From Pelomonas sp963422775 (lineage in GTDB: Bacteria > Pseudomonadota > Gammaproteobacteria > Burkholderiales > Burkholderiaceae_C), in NCBI GenBank assembly GCA_963422775.4, contig CAUJSJ030000154.1, forward strand, positions 27,854-91,853: a DNA stretch of 64,000 nucleotides, given 5' to 3'. The stretch's first letter is position 1, and each line of letters begins with the position of its first letter. Below, piece by piece: positions 26,813 to 36,474 of the stretch. A program made the position numbers and the translations under genes. The notes beneath the pieces are model-generated. The model did not search any database, had not been told where the DNA came from, and saw only the letters and a program-made list of their open reading frames with translations.

Positions 26813-27924
26813 GTCTGCTGTCCAGCGCGCGCCGCATCGTCGTCAAAGTCGGTTCCAGCCTCGTCACCAACGAGGGCCGGGGCATTGATGCCGAAGCGAT
26901 CGCGAACTGGAGCCGGCAACTGGCGGTGCTGGCGAAGGAAGGGCGTGAGCTGATCATGGTGTCCAGCGGCGCCATTGCCGAAGGTATGAAGCGCCTCGGT
27001 TGGACGACGCGTCCCAAGGAGCTGCACGAGCTGCAGGCCGCCGCCGCCGTCGGCCAGATGGGCCTGGCGCAGATGTATGAAAGCCAGCTCAGCGCGCAAG
27101 GCATGGCGAGCGCCCAGGTGTTGCTGACCCATGCCGACCTGGCCGACCGCGAGCGCTATCTGAACGCGCGCTCGACACTGCTCACCCTGCTGGCCCATCG
27201 TGTGCTGCCGGTCATCAACGAGAACGACACCGTCGTCAACGACGAGATCAAGTTCGGCGACAACGACACGCTCGGCGCACTCGTCGCCAACTTGGTCGAA
27301 GCCGATGCTCTGGTCATCCTGACCGACCAGCGTGGCCTGTATTCGGCTGACCCACGCAAGGATCCGAGCGCCCGCTTCATCGATACTGCCCAGGCCGGCG
27401 ACCCGGAGCTGGAGCGCATGGCTGGCGGTGCAGGTTCCAGCATCGGCCGCGGCGGCATGATCACCAAGATCCTGGCCGCCAAGCGCGCTGCGGGCAGTGG
27501 CGCCGGCACCGTCATCGCCTGGGGCCGCGAGCCGGACGTGCTGCTGCGCCTCGCGCGCGGCGAAGCCATCGGCACGGCGCTGCTGGCCGCCACACCCAAG
27601 CTGGCGGCGCGCAAGCAGTGGATGGTCGACCACCTGCAGTTGCGTGGTTCGGTCAAGGTTGACGCCGGCGCGGCGATCAAGCTGCGCGATGAGGGCAAGA
27701 GCCTGCTGCCGATCGGCGTCGTCGACGTGCAGGGCGGCTTCCACCGTGGCGATGTGATCGCCGTGCAGACGGCGCAGGGCGTCGAGCTGGCGCGCGGCCT
27801 GTCGAACTACTCGGCGTCTGAAACGCGGCTGATCGCGCGCAAGCCGTCATCGGAATTCGAAGCCCTGCTCGGCTATGCCGCTGAGCCCGAACTGATCCAC
27901 CGAGACAACCTCGTCCTCCGCTAG
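26809..27924 (+). CDS. proB: Glutamate 5-kinase
   Basis: A 371-residue enzyme for the first step of proline synthesis. The amino-acid kinase domain carries VVKVGSSLVTNEGRG at the N-terminus, VINENDTVVNDEIKFGDND in the middle and GRGGMITKILAAKRA later. A C-terminal PUA domain begins near residue 280 (GSVKVDAGAAIKLRDEGKS). The end overlaps the convergent rppH by 4 bases. Confidence 0.96.
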   Translation: MSLLSSARRIVVKVGSSLVTNEGRGIDAEAIANWSRQLAVLAKEGRELIMVSSGAIAEGMKRLGWTTRPKELHELQAAAAVGQMGLAQMYESQLSAQGMASAQVLLTHADLADRERYLNARSTLLTLLAHRVLPVINENDTVVNDEIKFGDNDTLGALVANLVEADALVILTDQRGLYSADPRKDPSARFIDTAQAGDPELERMAGGAGSSIGRGGMITKILAAKRAAGSGAGTVIAWGREPDVLLRLARGEAIGTALLAATPKLAARKQWMVDHLQLRGSVKVDAGAAIKLRDEGKSLLPIGVVDVQGGFHRGDVIAVQTAQGVELARGLSNYSASETRLIARKPSSEFEALLGYAAEPELIHRDNLVLR

Positions 27925-28526
27925 GAGCACCCGCCCTCGCTGGATGGATCGCCCTCCGGCGGCGATGCCGTCGCCTCCAGCGGCATGGGCCCGCTGTTGC
28001 GCTCCCGATGCGCAGGTCGCATGCCAGCCCGCAGATAGCGGTTGTGATGGTTGATGCGAGGCAGGTAGCGTGCCAGCTCCGTCAGCGCCATCTCGTAGAC
28101 GCCGCGCTTGAATTCGATGACGGCCTCCAGCGGCACCCAGTACTCGTTCCAGCGCCAGGCGTCGAACTCGGGGTGGTCGGTGGCGCGCAGATTCATGTCG
28201 CAGTCGCGCCCGACCATCTGCAGCAGGAACCAGATCTGTTTCTGGCCGCGGTAGTGGCCGCGCGCATCGCGCCGGATGAAGTGCTCGGGCACCTCATAGC
28301 GCAGCCAGTCGCGAGTTCTCGCGATGATGCGTACATGCTCTGGAATGAGCCCCACCTCTTCGTGGAGCTCTCGGAACATCGCCTGCTCAGGCGTTTCACC
28401 GTGCTTGATGCCCCCTTGCGGGAACTGCCACGAGTGCGTTCGGATGCGTTTGCCCCAGAACACCTCGTTGCGTTGGTTGAGCAGGATGATGCCGACGTTG
28501 GGGCGGAAGCCTTCACGGTCGAGCAT
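27921..28526 (-). CDS. rppH: RNA pyrophosphohydrolase
   Basis: A 201-residue Nudix hydrolase that removes pyrophosphate from mRNA 5' ends and so triggers decay. The Nudix box reads GGIKHGETPEQAMFRELHEE followed by VGL. The N-terminus MLDREGFRPNVGIILLN is standard, so the ATG at 28526 is used rather than an upstream TTG at 28538. A C-terminal tail of about 40 residues after YLRAG is low-complexity. It diverges from proS. Confidence 0.95.
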   Translation of the reverse strand: MLDREGFRPNVGIILLNQRNEVFWGKRIRTHSWQFPQGGIKHGETPEQAMFRELHEEVGLIPEHVRIIARTRDWLRYEVPEHFIRRDARGHYRGQKQIWFLLQMVGRDCDMNLRATDHPEFDAWRWNEYWVPLEAVIEFKRGVYEMALTELARYLPRINHHNRYLRAGMRPAHRERNSGPMPLEATASPPEGDPSSEGGCS

Positions 28527-28667
28527 AATCAACCTCAAATCTCTAGTTGGTTCGATTATTGCATCGGGCCGCGGTTGCCACAGCGCCCTCGCTAACCCGA
28601 AGATTTCTCCAGGATTTCTCTTGCTCAGGCCGGGTTCAGCCCGGCCGATTCATTTGTCGAAGCGCCC

Positions 28668-30413
28668 ATGAAAGCCTCCCAGTTCTTCATCTCCACCCTC
28701 AAGGAAGCGCCCGCCGATGCCGAGGTCGCCAGCCACAAGCTGATGATGCGGGCCGGCATGATCAAGCGCCTGGGCGCGGGCATTTACAACTACATGCCGA
28801 TGGGGCTTCGCGTCATCCGCAAGGTTGAGAAAATCATCCGCGAGGAGATGGATGCGGCCGGCGCCATCGAATGCCTGATGCCCGTCATCCAGCCCGCCGA
28901 GCTGTGGCAGGAGACGGGCCGCTTCGACAAGATGGGCCCCGAGTTGCTGCGCGTGAAGGACCGCCATGGTCGCGACTTCATCGTCCAGCCGACCAGCGAG
29001 GAAGTCATCACCGACATCGCCCGTCAGGAACTGCGCAGCTACCGCCAGCTGCCGAAAAATTTCTATCACATCCAGACCAAGTTCCGCGACGAGCGCCGCC
29101 CCCGCTTCGGCCTGATGCGCGGCCGCGAGTTCACGATGAAGGATGCCTACTCCTTCGACCGTGACGTGGAGAGCGCCGGCCGCAGCTACGACAACATGTA
29201 CGCGGCCTACTGCAAGATCTTCGACCGCTTCGGCCTGCAGTACCGCGCCGTGGCGGCCGACACCGGCGCCATCGGCGGGGACCGGTCGCACGAGTTCCAG
29301 GTCATCGCCGAGACCGGCGAGGATGCCATCGTCTACTGCCCGACCAGCGACTACGCGGCCAACATGGAGCTGGCCGAAGGCGTGGCGCTGACCGCCACGC
29401 GCGGCGCGGCGACTCAGGCGCTGGCAAAGACGCCAACGCCCGGCAAGAGCACCTGCGCGGACGTCGCCGAGTTGCTGAGCCTGCCGCTGGCGCAGACCGT
29501 TAAGTCCCTGGTGCTGGCCACCGACGAGCTGGACAAGGACGGCAGCATCGTCAAGACGCAGGTCTGGCTGCTGCTCGTTCGTGGCGACCACGACTTGAAC
29601 GAAGTGAAGGCCGGCAAGGTCGAAGGCCTGAAGGGTGGTTTCCGTTTCGCGACCGCTGGCGAGATCGACGCCCACTTCGGTTGCAAGCCCGGCTATCTGG
29701 GCCCCATCGGGCTGAAGCAGCCGCTGAAGATCGTCGCCGATCGCACCGTCGCCAATATGGCCGACTTCGTCTGCGGCGCCAATGAGGCGGACTTCCACTT
29801 CACCGGCGCGAACTGGGGTCGCGACCTGCCCGAGCCCGACGTCGTGGCCGACATCCGCAACGTTGTCGCCGGCGATCCCTCGCCCGACGGCAAGGGCGTG
29901 CTGGCCATCCAGCGCGGTATCGAGGTCGGCCATGTGTTCTACCTCGGCACCAAGTACTCGGCCGCGATGAACGCGAACTTCCTGGACGAGAACGGCAAGC
30001 CCAAGCTGATGGAGATGGGTTGCTACGGCATCGGCGTGACCCGCATCCTGGGTGCGGCCATCGAGCAGAACAACGATGCGCGCGGCATCATCTGGCCGGA
30101 CGCCATCGCCCCCTTCACCGTCGTGATCTGCCCCATCGGCGCGGACCGCAGCGCGGACGTGAAGGCCGCCGCCGACAAGCTTTACGACGAGCTGAAGGCG
30201 CTGGGCGTGGACGTGCTGCTGGACGATCGCGGCGAGCGCCCCGGCGCGATGTTCGCGGACTGGGAGCTGATCGGCGTGCCGCACCGCGTGGTGCTGGGCG
30301 ACCGCGGCCTCAAGGAAGGCCAGGTCGAGTACCAGGGCCGCCGCGACGAGGCCGCGACCAAGCTGGCCGTTGGCGACGTGGTTGGCCATCTGAAGGGCCT
30401 GCTCAAGCTTTGA
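28668..30413 (+). CDS. proS: Prolyl-tRNA synthetase
   Basis: A 581-residue class II aminoacyl-tRNA synthetase of bacterial type with an editing (INS) domain between motifs 2 and 3. Visible are MKASQFFISTLKEAP at the start, motif 2 around FRDERRPRFGLMRGREFTMKD, and C-terminal anticodon-binding sequence with LLDDRGERPGAMFADWELIG. Full length. The stop overlaps the next gene's TTG start (TTGA). Confidence 0.97.
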   Translation: MKASQFFISTLKEAPADAEVASHKLMMRAGMIKRLGAGIYNYMPMGLRVIRKVEKIIREEMDAAGAIECLMPVIQPAELWQETGRFDKMGPELLRVKDRHGRDFIVQPTSEEVITDIARQELRSYRQLPKNFYHIQTKFRDERRPRFGLMRGREFTMKDAYSFDRDVESAGRSYDNMYAAYCKIFDRFGLQYRAVAADTGAIGGDRSHEFQVIAETGEDAIVYCPTSDYAANMELAEGVALTATRGAATQALAKTPTPGKSTCADVAELLSLPLAQTVKSLVLATDELDKDGSIVKTQVWLLLVRGDHDLNEVKAGKVEGLKGGFRFATAGEIDAHFGCKPGYLGPIGLKQPLKIVADRTVANMADFVCGANEADFHFTGANWGRDLPEPDVVADIRNVVAGDPSPDGKGVLAIQRGIEVGHVFYLGTKYSAAMNANFLDENGKPKLMEMGCYGIGVTRILGAAIEQNNDARGIIWPDAIAPFTVVICPIGADRSADVKAAADKLYDELKALGVDVLLDDRGERPGAMFADWELIGVPHRVVLGDRGLKEGQVEYQGRRDEAATKLAVGDVVGHLKGLLKL

Positions 30414-31018
30414 AGCGTCGGCTTCTCCTGCTGAGCCTGTTCGGCGCGCCGCTGGCGGCGCGGGCGGGCGCCCAGGTCGAGGAGCCGCTGGCCGATTCGA
30501 TCCGTTCGGCGCTGAGCGCTTCCATCGCGCAAAGCGCCCCGCCGCGGCCGAAGTTCGAGGCCGGCCAGGTCGAGGCCCGCATGGCCTACCTGCGCTGGCT
30601 GGGTGCCATGAGCGAGCGGCTGAAGAAGCGCAAGACCGAGACGCAGATCCGGATCGAGTTCCTGGAGACGGTCTGGTACGAAGCCAAGCGCGCGGGCCTG
30701 GAGCCCAGCCTCGTGCTCGGCCTCGTCCAGGTGGAGAGCGGCTTTCGCAAGTACGCGATCAGCATCGCCGGCGCACGCGGCTACATGCAGGTCATGCCGT
30801 TCTGGACGCGGGCCATTGGCGACGGCGACCCGTCCCGCCTCTTCCACATGCAGACCAACCTGCGCTTCGGCTGCGTGATCCTGCGCCACTACCTCGACGT
30901 CGAGCGCGGCAACATGTCGCTGGCCCTGGGCCGCTACAACGGCAGCCGTGGCCGGCCGGAGTATCCAAACGCCGTGTTCGGTGCGCGGCGGCAGTGGCTG
31001 CTGCCGGGTGAGGCTTGA
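30410..31018 (+). CDS. Small lytic transglycosylase (SLT domain)
   Basis: A 202-residue exported protein. A signal peptide (KRRLLLLSLFGAPLAARAGAQ) leads into an SLT goose-lysozyme-like domain. The catalytic glutamate is in GLVQVESGFRKYAIS, followed by ARGYMQVMPFWTRAIGD and the C-terminal ALGRYNGSRG. It would cleave peptidoglycan glycan strands in the periplasm. The start is TTG overlapping the proS stop. It lacks the large N-terminal superhelix of Slt70. Confidence 0.85.
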   Translation: MKRRLLLLSLFGAPLAARAGAQVEEPLADSIRSALSASIAQSAPPRPKFEAGQVEARMAYLRWLGAMSERLKKRKTETQIRIEFLETVWYEAKRAGLEPSLVLGLVQVESGFRKYAISIAGARGYMQVMPFWTRAIGDGDPSRLFHMQTNLRFGCVILRHYLDVERGNMSLALGRYNGSRGRPEYPNAVFGARRQWLLPGEA

Positions 31019-32496
31019 TGCATCCCGTCGCTCGCGTTGCCTCTGTGGTGCTCGCACTGTCGGCGGGCGCCGCTGCGGCATGCTCGCTCGGCGAGGGCTA
31101 CCTGAAGCCTTCCAACTACGAACTGGTCAAGCTCGCGCCCGCCATCGTGTTGGCCCAGGCCGTGGCCTACGACATCCGGTCCGACCAGATCGGCGTGTTC
31201 ACCTTCAAGCCGCTGGAGATGCTCAAGGGTGAGCCGGTGGGCCACAGCTTTCGCATCGAGGGGCTGGTGGAAGAACACAAGCCGCGGTCCAGTGATCGCT
31301 TCGACACGCTGCGCTCGTGGACGGCGTTTTCCGCCTGCAATGTCATCGACTATCGCGTCGGTGCGACCTACCTGCTGTTCCTGTCCCGCGTACCCCGGCC
31401 GCGGGCGACGGCGATGGACACGGGCATGCCGCCCTACAGCCGCGTCAACGAGGAAGTGACGAGCGCGCAGGCACCCTGGCTCGTCGCCGTGCGCCGCTAC
31501 CTGGAGATCAGCCGCATTGGCAGCTATGAGCAGGAGAAGGCTGCACTCAAGGTCCTGCAGCACCAGGCACGTGCAGGAAACCCTGGTGTGCCGAAACCGC
31601 TGGCCCTCGACGTGGCGGACCACTTTGCCCGCCCCAGTGCCGACAAGTCCTATGCCGACCTCATGGCGCTTTACCGCGCGAGTCGTCGCGATGCCCTAGG
31701 CGTCCTTCATGGCCGCGGCCAGTTGAGCCGCTCCGAAGTGCTGTGGGCGCTGGCCAATGCCCCTCACCGCGAGGCCCGGCCGCTGATGCGCCATCTCATG
31801 CGATCGGCAGCGTGGCGCGAGCACGCTCCCGTGCTGGCCACCTTTGCCGTCAACGCGCGCGACGCCGAGGTGGCGGCGGCGTTGCTCGCCAAGTTCCCGC
31901 GCGAGCGCGATGAAGGCCTGCGGGTGCTCATCGCGCGCGCCGCAGGCCAAGCCGCCGGCCCGGATGCGGCCGGCCTCGTACAGGCTGCACTTGATCACGC
32001 CAGCGCCGACGAAGCCCAGCTGCTCACGCCGTGGGTGGCACGACATGGCTCCCCCGAAACCATCCAGGGCCTCGCGCTGCGGATCGGCAAGAGGTATCAG
32101 GAGCCTGATGGGTCTGACGCCGCCTACGCGCTCGCCGATGCCGGCGACCCTGGCGTCATCGCCTGGGCTGCGAGCCGCATCGGCGCTGCCGATGAGGATC
32201 GCTGGGTGGGCCTGTATGCCATCGCTCGCTCGCCCCTGCCGCAGGCTGACTTGCTCGCGCGCCGTGTCATCCGCGAAGGCAGCGAGGATGAGGTGGCGTC
32301 CCTGCTGCAGGGCTACCGCGAATCACGCAGCCCGCACCGCTGGGATCGCCTCGCCGACGTTGCCCGCTTGCCAGCGCGGGCCCCGAAGGTCGAACGCTGG
32401 CTCTACAAGACTCTGCTCGAGATGGCCGAGAACGGCGACTTCCGTGCCCATGCCCTGCTGGACACGCTGCCGCCATCGACGGTGCTCGATGACTGA
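31018..32496 (+). CDS. Secreted protein, TIMP-like N-terminus plus helical repeats, function unknown
   Basis: A 492-residue protein not recognised by name. A signal peptide ends at AAAACSLGEG. The next 130 residues (LVKLAPAIVLAQAVAYD, then FTFKPLEMLKG) resemble the netrin/TIMP-like domain of many bacterial secreted proteins, with a Cys after the cleavage site and another in FSACNVIDYR. From about residue 190 the sequence is alanine-rich helical and looks like degenerate HEAT repeats. The ATG overlaps the transglycosylase stop (TGATG), so it belongs to that operon. The role is unknown. Confidence 0.6.
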   Translation: MHPVARVASVVLALSAGAAAACSLGEGYLKPSNYELVKLAPAIVLAQAVAYDIRSDQIGVFTFKPLEMLKGEPVGHSFRIEGLVEEHKPRSSDRFDTLRSWTAFSACNVIDYRVGATYLLFLSRVPRPRATAMDTGMPPYSRVNEEVTSAQAPWLVAVRRYLEISRIGSYEQEKAALKVLQHQARAGNPGVPKPLALDVADHFARPSADKSYADLMALYRASRRDALGVLHGRGQLSRSEVLWALANAPHREARPLMRHLMRSAAWREHAPVLATFAVNARDAEVAAALLAKFPRERDEGLRVLIARAAGQAAGPDAAGLVQAALDHASADEAQLLTPWVARHGSPETIQGLALRIGKRYQEPDGSDAAYALADAGDPGVIAWAASRIGAADEDRWVGLYAIARSPLPQADLLARRVIREGSEDEVASLLQGYRESRSPHRWDRLADVARLPARAPKVERWLYKTLLEMAENGDFRAHALLDTLPPSTVLDD

Positions 32497-32640
32497 CTTC
32501 GGCCGGGCTTGGGCCAGCCGCGGCCCGACGTGAAGCACCTGTAAAGCCCTCGGGACTTACCCGGCGTGCCTTGTGGCATCACATGTCTGGCGCTGTAGGC
32601 TGCTCGGCTCCGTCGACAAGACAGTCCGCCAGCCAACATC

Positions 32641-34782
32641 ATGTCCGCTGCACGCCGCCTCCAACCGCTCCTCCTCGCCACGCTGCTCGCCAGCGGCTTT
32701 GCCTGGGCTCAAGGCCCGGCCACTGACAACCCGCTGTTCGCGCCCAGCCCGCTGCCGCTGCAGTACCCCCAGTTCGACAAGGTCCGCGACGAGCACTTCG
32801 GTCCCGCGCTGGACAAGGGCATGGCCGAGCAACTGGCCGAGGTGCAGGCCATCGCCGACAACCCGGCCGCGCCCATGTTCGACAACACCATCATCGCGCT
32901 GGAGCGCAGCGGCCGGCTGCTGGGTCGCACGACGACGCTGCTGTTCAGTCTGCTTGGCGCCGACGCCAACCCCGCCCGCCAGCAACTGCAGACCGACTAC
33001 GCCGCCAAGCTCGCAGCCCAGCGCGACGCGGTGCTGCTCAACCCCAAGCTGTTCGCTCGCGTCGAGGCGCTGTACGCCGCGCGCGACAAGGCCGCGCCCA
33101 ATGCCGAGGCCAAGCGGCTCATCGAGCGCTATCGCCGCGACATGCTGCGTGCCGGCGCCCAGCTGAACGACGAGCAGAAGACGCGCATGCGGGCCATCAA
33201 CGCCGAGCTGGCGACGCTGGGCGCCCGCTTCAACAAGGCGGTGCTGGCCGAGGTCAACGACTCGGCCATCGTCGTCGACAGCGCCGAGGAACTGGCTGGC
33301 TTGAGCCCCGCGCAGATCTCCGCCGCGGCCGACATCGCCAAGAAGCGCGGCCTGGAGGGCAAGTACGTCATCGCGCTGCTGAACACGACCATCCAGCCGT
33401 TCGAGACCGATCTGCAGAACCGTGCGGTGCGCGAGCGCCTGCACCAGGCCTCGGTCGCGCGCGGTGCGCGCGGCAACGAGTTCGACACACGCGCCACGCT
33501 GGCGCGCGTGATGACGCTTCGCGCGGAGCGCGCGGCGCTGCTGGGCTATGCGACGCCCGCGGCCTTCGTGCTCGAAGAGGAGACGGCCAAGTCCGCCGAC
33601 ACGGTCAACGCGCTGCTGCGCCAGCTCGCGCCGGCCGCGGTGGCCTCGGCCAGGCAGGAAGCGGCCGAGCTGCAGAAGCTCATCGACAGCGACCAGGCCG
33701 CCAGGAAGCAGCCCAGCTTCGCGCTGCAGGCCTGGGACTGGAGCTACTACTCGGACAAGCTGCGCGCGGCCAAGTACGGCTTCGACGAGAGCCAGCTCAA
33801 GCCCTATCTGGAGATCACCAGCGTGCTGGAGAAGGGCGTGTTCTTCGCCGCCAACCAGCTCTACGGCATCAGCTTCAAGCGCCGCACGGACCTGCCGGTG
33901 TATCGCGATGACGTTCGCACCTACGACGTCTTCGACACCAACGGCAAGCAGCTCGCCATCTTCATCGCCGACCTCTACGCGCGGCCCAGCAAGCGCGGCG
34001 GCGCGTGGATGAATGCCTACGTCGGCCAGAACGCGCTGGAAGGCACGCAGCCCGTCGTTGCCAACCATCTCAACATCCCCAAGCCGCCGGCCGGCGAGCC
34101 GACGCTGCTGACCTGGGACGAGGTCAACACGCTGTTCCACGAGTTCGGCCACGCACTGCACGGCATGTTCAACAAGGGCCAGTACCCGGGCCTGGGCCGC
34201 GTGCCACGCGACTTCGTCGAATACCCGTCGCAGGTCAACGAGGTCTGGGCCGACTGGCCCAGCGTGCTGGCCAGTTACGCCAAGCACTACCAGACCGGCG
34301 CGCCCATGCCGCGCGAGCTGCTGGACAAGGTGGCGCGCGCCAAGCGCTTCAACCAGGGCTACACGACGGTGTCCTATCTGTCCGCGGCCATCGTCGACCA
34401 GCGCCTGCACCAGCTCAAGGCCGGTGAGATCCCGGCGGCCGATGGCGTCGTGCCCTTCGAGGCCAAGGTGCTGAAGGAGGAGGGCATCGACTTCGGCCCG
34501 GTGCCGCCGCGCTACCGCCTGCCCTACTTCAGCCACATCATGGGCGGCTACTCGGCCGGCTACTACGCCTACATCTGGAGCGAGGTGCTGGACGCCGACA
34601 CCGTGGAATGGCTGAAGGCCAACGGCGGCTTGAAGCGCGCCAACGGCGACCAGTTGCGCGCCAAGCTGCTGTCGCGCGGTGGCAGCGAGGACGCGATGGT
34701 GCTGTTCCGCAACCTCGTCGGCCATGAGCCCGACATCAAGCCGCTGCTGGAGCGGCGCGGCCTCGTCATACAAAGGAACTAG
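32641..34782 (+). CDS. Exported M3-family metallopeptidase (peptidyl-dipeptidase Dcp-like)
   Basis: A 713-residue zinc peptidase with a Sec signal peptide (MSAARRLQPLLLATLLASGFAWAQ). The M3 active site HEFGHALH is at residues 500-507, with a downstream Glu in the family's EYPSQVNEVWADWP segment. The C-terminal YFSHIMGGYSAGYYAYIWSEVLD block is also diagnostic. Dcp removes dipeptides from peptide C-termini; a periplasmic location is inferred from the signal. Oligopeptidase A is the alternative, but that enzyme is normally cytoplasmic. Confidence 0.9.
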   Translation: MSAARRLQPLLLATLLASGFAWAQGPATDNPLFAPSPLPLQYPQFDKVRDEHFGPALDKGMAEQLAEVQAIADNPAAPMFDNTIIALERSGRLLGRTTTLLFSLLGADANPARQQLQTDYAAKLAAQRDAVLLNPKLFARVEALYAARDKAAPNAEAKRLIERYRRDMLRAGAQLNDEQKTRMRAINAELATLGARFNKAVLAEVNDSAIVVDSAEELAGLSPAQISAAADIAKKRGLEGKYVIALLNTTIQPFETDLQNRAVRERLHQASVARGARGNEFDTRATLARVMTLRAERAALLGYATPAAFVLEEETAKSADTVNALLRQLAPAAVASARQEAAELQKLIDSDQAARKQPSFALQAWDWSYYSDKLRAAKYGFDESQLKPYLEITSVLEKGVFFAANQLYGISFKRRTDLPVYRDDVRTYDVFDTNGKQLAIFIADLYARPSKRGGAWMNAYVGQNALEGTQPVVANHLNIPKPPAGEPTLLTWDEVNTLFHEFGHALHGMFNKGQYPGLGRVPRDFVEYPSQVNEVWADWPSVLASYAKHYQTGAPMPRELLDKVARAKRFNQGYTTVSYLSAAIVDQRLHQLKAGEIPAADGVVPFEAKVLKEEGIDFGPVPPRYRLPYFSHIMGGYSAGYYAYIWSEVLDADTVEWLKANGGLKRANGDQLRAKLLSRGGSEDAMVLFRNLVGHEPDIKPLLERRGLVIQRN

Positions 34783-34874
34783 GCGGGCGCGCAAACCGGC
34801 GACTCTAGGGGTGCTGGGAATCGGGGGTGCTGCCTAGCATCCTCGTCCTGCAGTCAACTTTGGAGGACGCCGCC

Positions 34875-35477
34875 ATGACCCCCACCCGCTCACTCGCCGC
34901 CTGTCTCGCCGTCGTTCTTGCGCCCGGCGCGTGGGCCACGACGGTCTATGACGAAGGCGTCTCGGGCGACCTGTCCGGCTCTGGCGCGAGCCCGACCTTC
35001 ATTGCGGTGGCTGCCGGATCCAATGTCGTCATGGGAAGCACCGGCCGCGCCAATGGTGTGGTCGACCGCGACTACTTCAGCATCACCGTGCCAGTGGGCT
35101 GGCAGCTGTCGGCCATCACGCCGCTGGCTGGCACCAACGTGGTCGGTGGCGGGCTTGCCTTCATCGGGCTGGAAGCCGGAACCCAGGTCACGACGCCCGT
35201 CACCGGGCCGGCGACGACGCTGCTGGGCTGGCATCACTACGCCGTGGCGGACATCGGCAACAACATCCTGCCGCTGGTCGGCGCGGGCGCGGGCGCAATC
35301 GGCTTCACCGGCGCGCTGGTCGCTGGCGACTACTCGGTCTGGATCCAGGAGACCGGCGTCGGCACGGTGCCCTATGTGATGGAGTTCAGCCTGACCGCCG
35401 TTCCCGAGCCGGCCAGCGGGCTGCTGCTGCTGGGCGGCGTCGCCGGCCTGGCCTGGCTGAGGCGCAAGGCGCGCTGA
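34875..35477 (+). CDS. PEP-CTERM sorting-domain protein
   Basis: A 200-residue secreted protein. A signal peptide (MTPTRSLAACLAVVLAPGAWA) is followed by a beta-rich, glycine-rich body. The C-terminus VPEPASGLLLLGGVAGLAWL plus RRKAR is a full PEP-CTERM signal: PEP motif, transmembrane segment, arginine cluster. Such proteins are processed by an exosortase, and none is in this window. TGGAGGA precedes the ATG at 34875. Confidence 0.88.
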   Translation: MTPTRSLAACLAVVLAPGAWATTVYDEGVSGDLSGSGASPTFIAVAAGSNVVMGSTGRANGVVDRDYFSITVPVGWQLSAITPLAGTNVVGGGLAFIGLEAGTQVTTPVTGPATTLLGWHHYAVADIGNNILPLVGAGAGAIGFTGALVAGDYSVWIQETGVGTVPYVMEFSLTAVPEPASGLLLLGGVAGLAWLRRKAR

Positions 35478-35482
35478 GCGGC

Positions 35483-36043
35483 TTACAAGCCGGTCCAGGC
35501 CTTCGGGCTGGCCGCTGCGATGCCGGAAAGCTCCAGCACGCGTTCCACGGTCTCGTTGACCATCTCATCGATGGTCTTGGGGTGGTGATAGAAGGCCGGC
35601 AGCGGCGGGAAGCAGATGCCGCCCATCTCCGTCACCGCCACCATGTTGCGCAGGTGGGCCAGGTTCAGCGGCGTCTCGCGCACCATCAGGATGAGCCGTC
35701 GGCGCTCCTTGAGCGTCACGTCGGCGGCGCGGGTCAGCAGGTTGTCGCCCAGGCCATGGGCGATTGCCGCCAGCGACTTCATGGAGCAGGGTGCGACGAC
35801 CATCGCAGCAGTCGCGAAGCTGCCGCTGGCGATGCAGGCGCCGATGTCTCCCGGCGCGTAGGCGTGATCGGCCTCGGCTTCCAAGGTTGAGCGGTCCAGA
35901 CCCAGCTCGTGATGGGCGTTCAGGATGCCCGCGGGCGTGGCGATCAGGTGCGTCTCGACGCCCAGCTCGCGTGAGCGACGCAAAAGGCGTAGCGCGTAGG
36001 CTGCGCCGGTGGCCCCCGTCAGCCCGACGACGAGGCGAGTCAC
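35483..36043 (-). CDS. ubiX: Flavin prenyltransferase UbiX
   Basis: A 186-residue enzyme that prenylates FMN to make the cofactor of the UbiD decarboxylase in ubiquinone synthesis. The N-terminal VVGLTGATGAAYALRLL flavin loop, the VVAPCSMKSLAAIAHG motif and the ETPLNLAHLRNMVAVTEMGG segment are typical. It starts with GTG overlapping the grxD stop (GTGA). ubiD is not in the window. Confidence 0.95.
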   Translation of the reverse strand: MTRLVVGLTGATGAAYALRLLRRSRELGVETHLIATPAGILNAHHELGLDRSTLEAEADHAYAPGDIGACIASGSFATAAMVVAPCSMKSLAAIAHGLGDNLLTRAADVTLKERRRLILMVRETPLNLAHLRNMVAVTEMGGICFPPLPAFYHHPKTIDEMVNETVERVLELSGIAAASPKAWTGL

Positions 36044-36354
36044 GCCGTGGCCAGGGCCTGCTGCAACTCACCCGACTCGTACATCTCCATCATGATGTCA
36101 GAGCCGCCGAGGAATTCGCCGTTGATGTAGAGCTGGGGGATGGTGGGCCAGTTGGCGTAGTCCTTGATGCCCTGGCGCACTTCCTCGTCTTCCAGCACGT
36201 TGAAGGTCTTCAGGTCGGTCACGCCGGAGGCCTTCAGGATCTGGATGGCGCGGCCGGAGAAACCGCACATCGGAAACTGGGCCGTGCCCTTCATGAAGAG
36301 CACGACACGGTTGGACTTGACCAGGTCGTCGATGCGTTGCTGAACGTCGCTCAT
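36040..36354 (-). CDS. grxD: Monothiol glutaredoxin, Grx4 family
   Basis: A 104-residue protein with the monothiol active site CGFS (MKGTAQFPMCGFSGRA) and the glutathione-binding TIPQLYINGEFLGGSDI. Grx4-type proteins carry and deliver [2Fe-2S] clusters. The start at 36354 (MSDVQQRID) fits the family. It overlaps ubiX by 4 bases. Confidence 0.95.
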   Translation of the reverse strand: MSDVQQRIDDLVKSNRVVLFMKGTAQFPMCGFSGRAIQILKASGVTDLKTFNVLEDEEVRQGIKDYANWPTIPQLYINGEFLGGSDIMMEMYESGELQQALATA

Positions 36355-36406
36355 TGCAGTTCTCGTCAAAGGCAAAACCGCAATTATCCGGGACTGAGCC
36401 CGGACT

Positions 36407-36460
36407 GGGGCAGTCCAGTGGACTGTCCCTGCCTAGCGAAGGGGCGGGGTCTACCCCGCC
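36407..36460. other. Two adjacent GC hairpins upstream of grxD
   Basis: First hairpin: GGGGCAGTCC/GGACTGTCCC with loop AGT (36407-36429, one G-T pair). Second: GGCGGGG-TCTA-CCCCGCC (36443-36460). They lie between the downstream end of the 36475-37047 gene and grxD, without a T run. They may act as a weak terminator or processing site. Confidence 0.5.
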
Positions 36461-36474
36461 GCCCGGCCCCGCCT

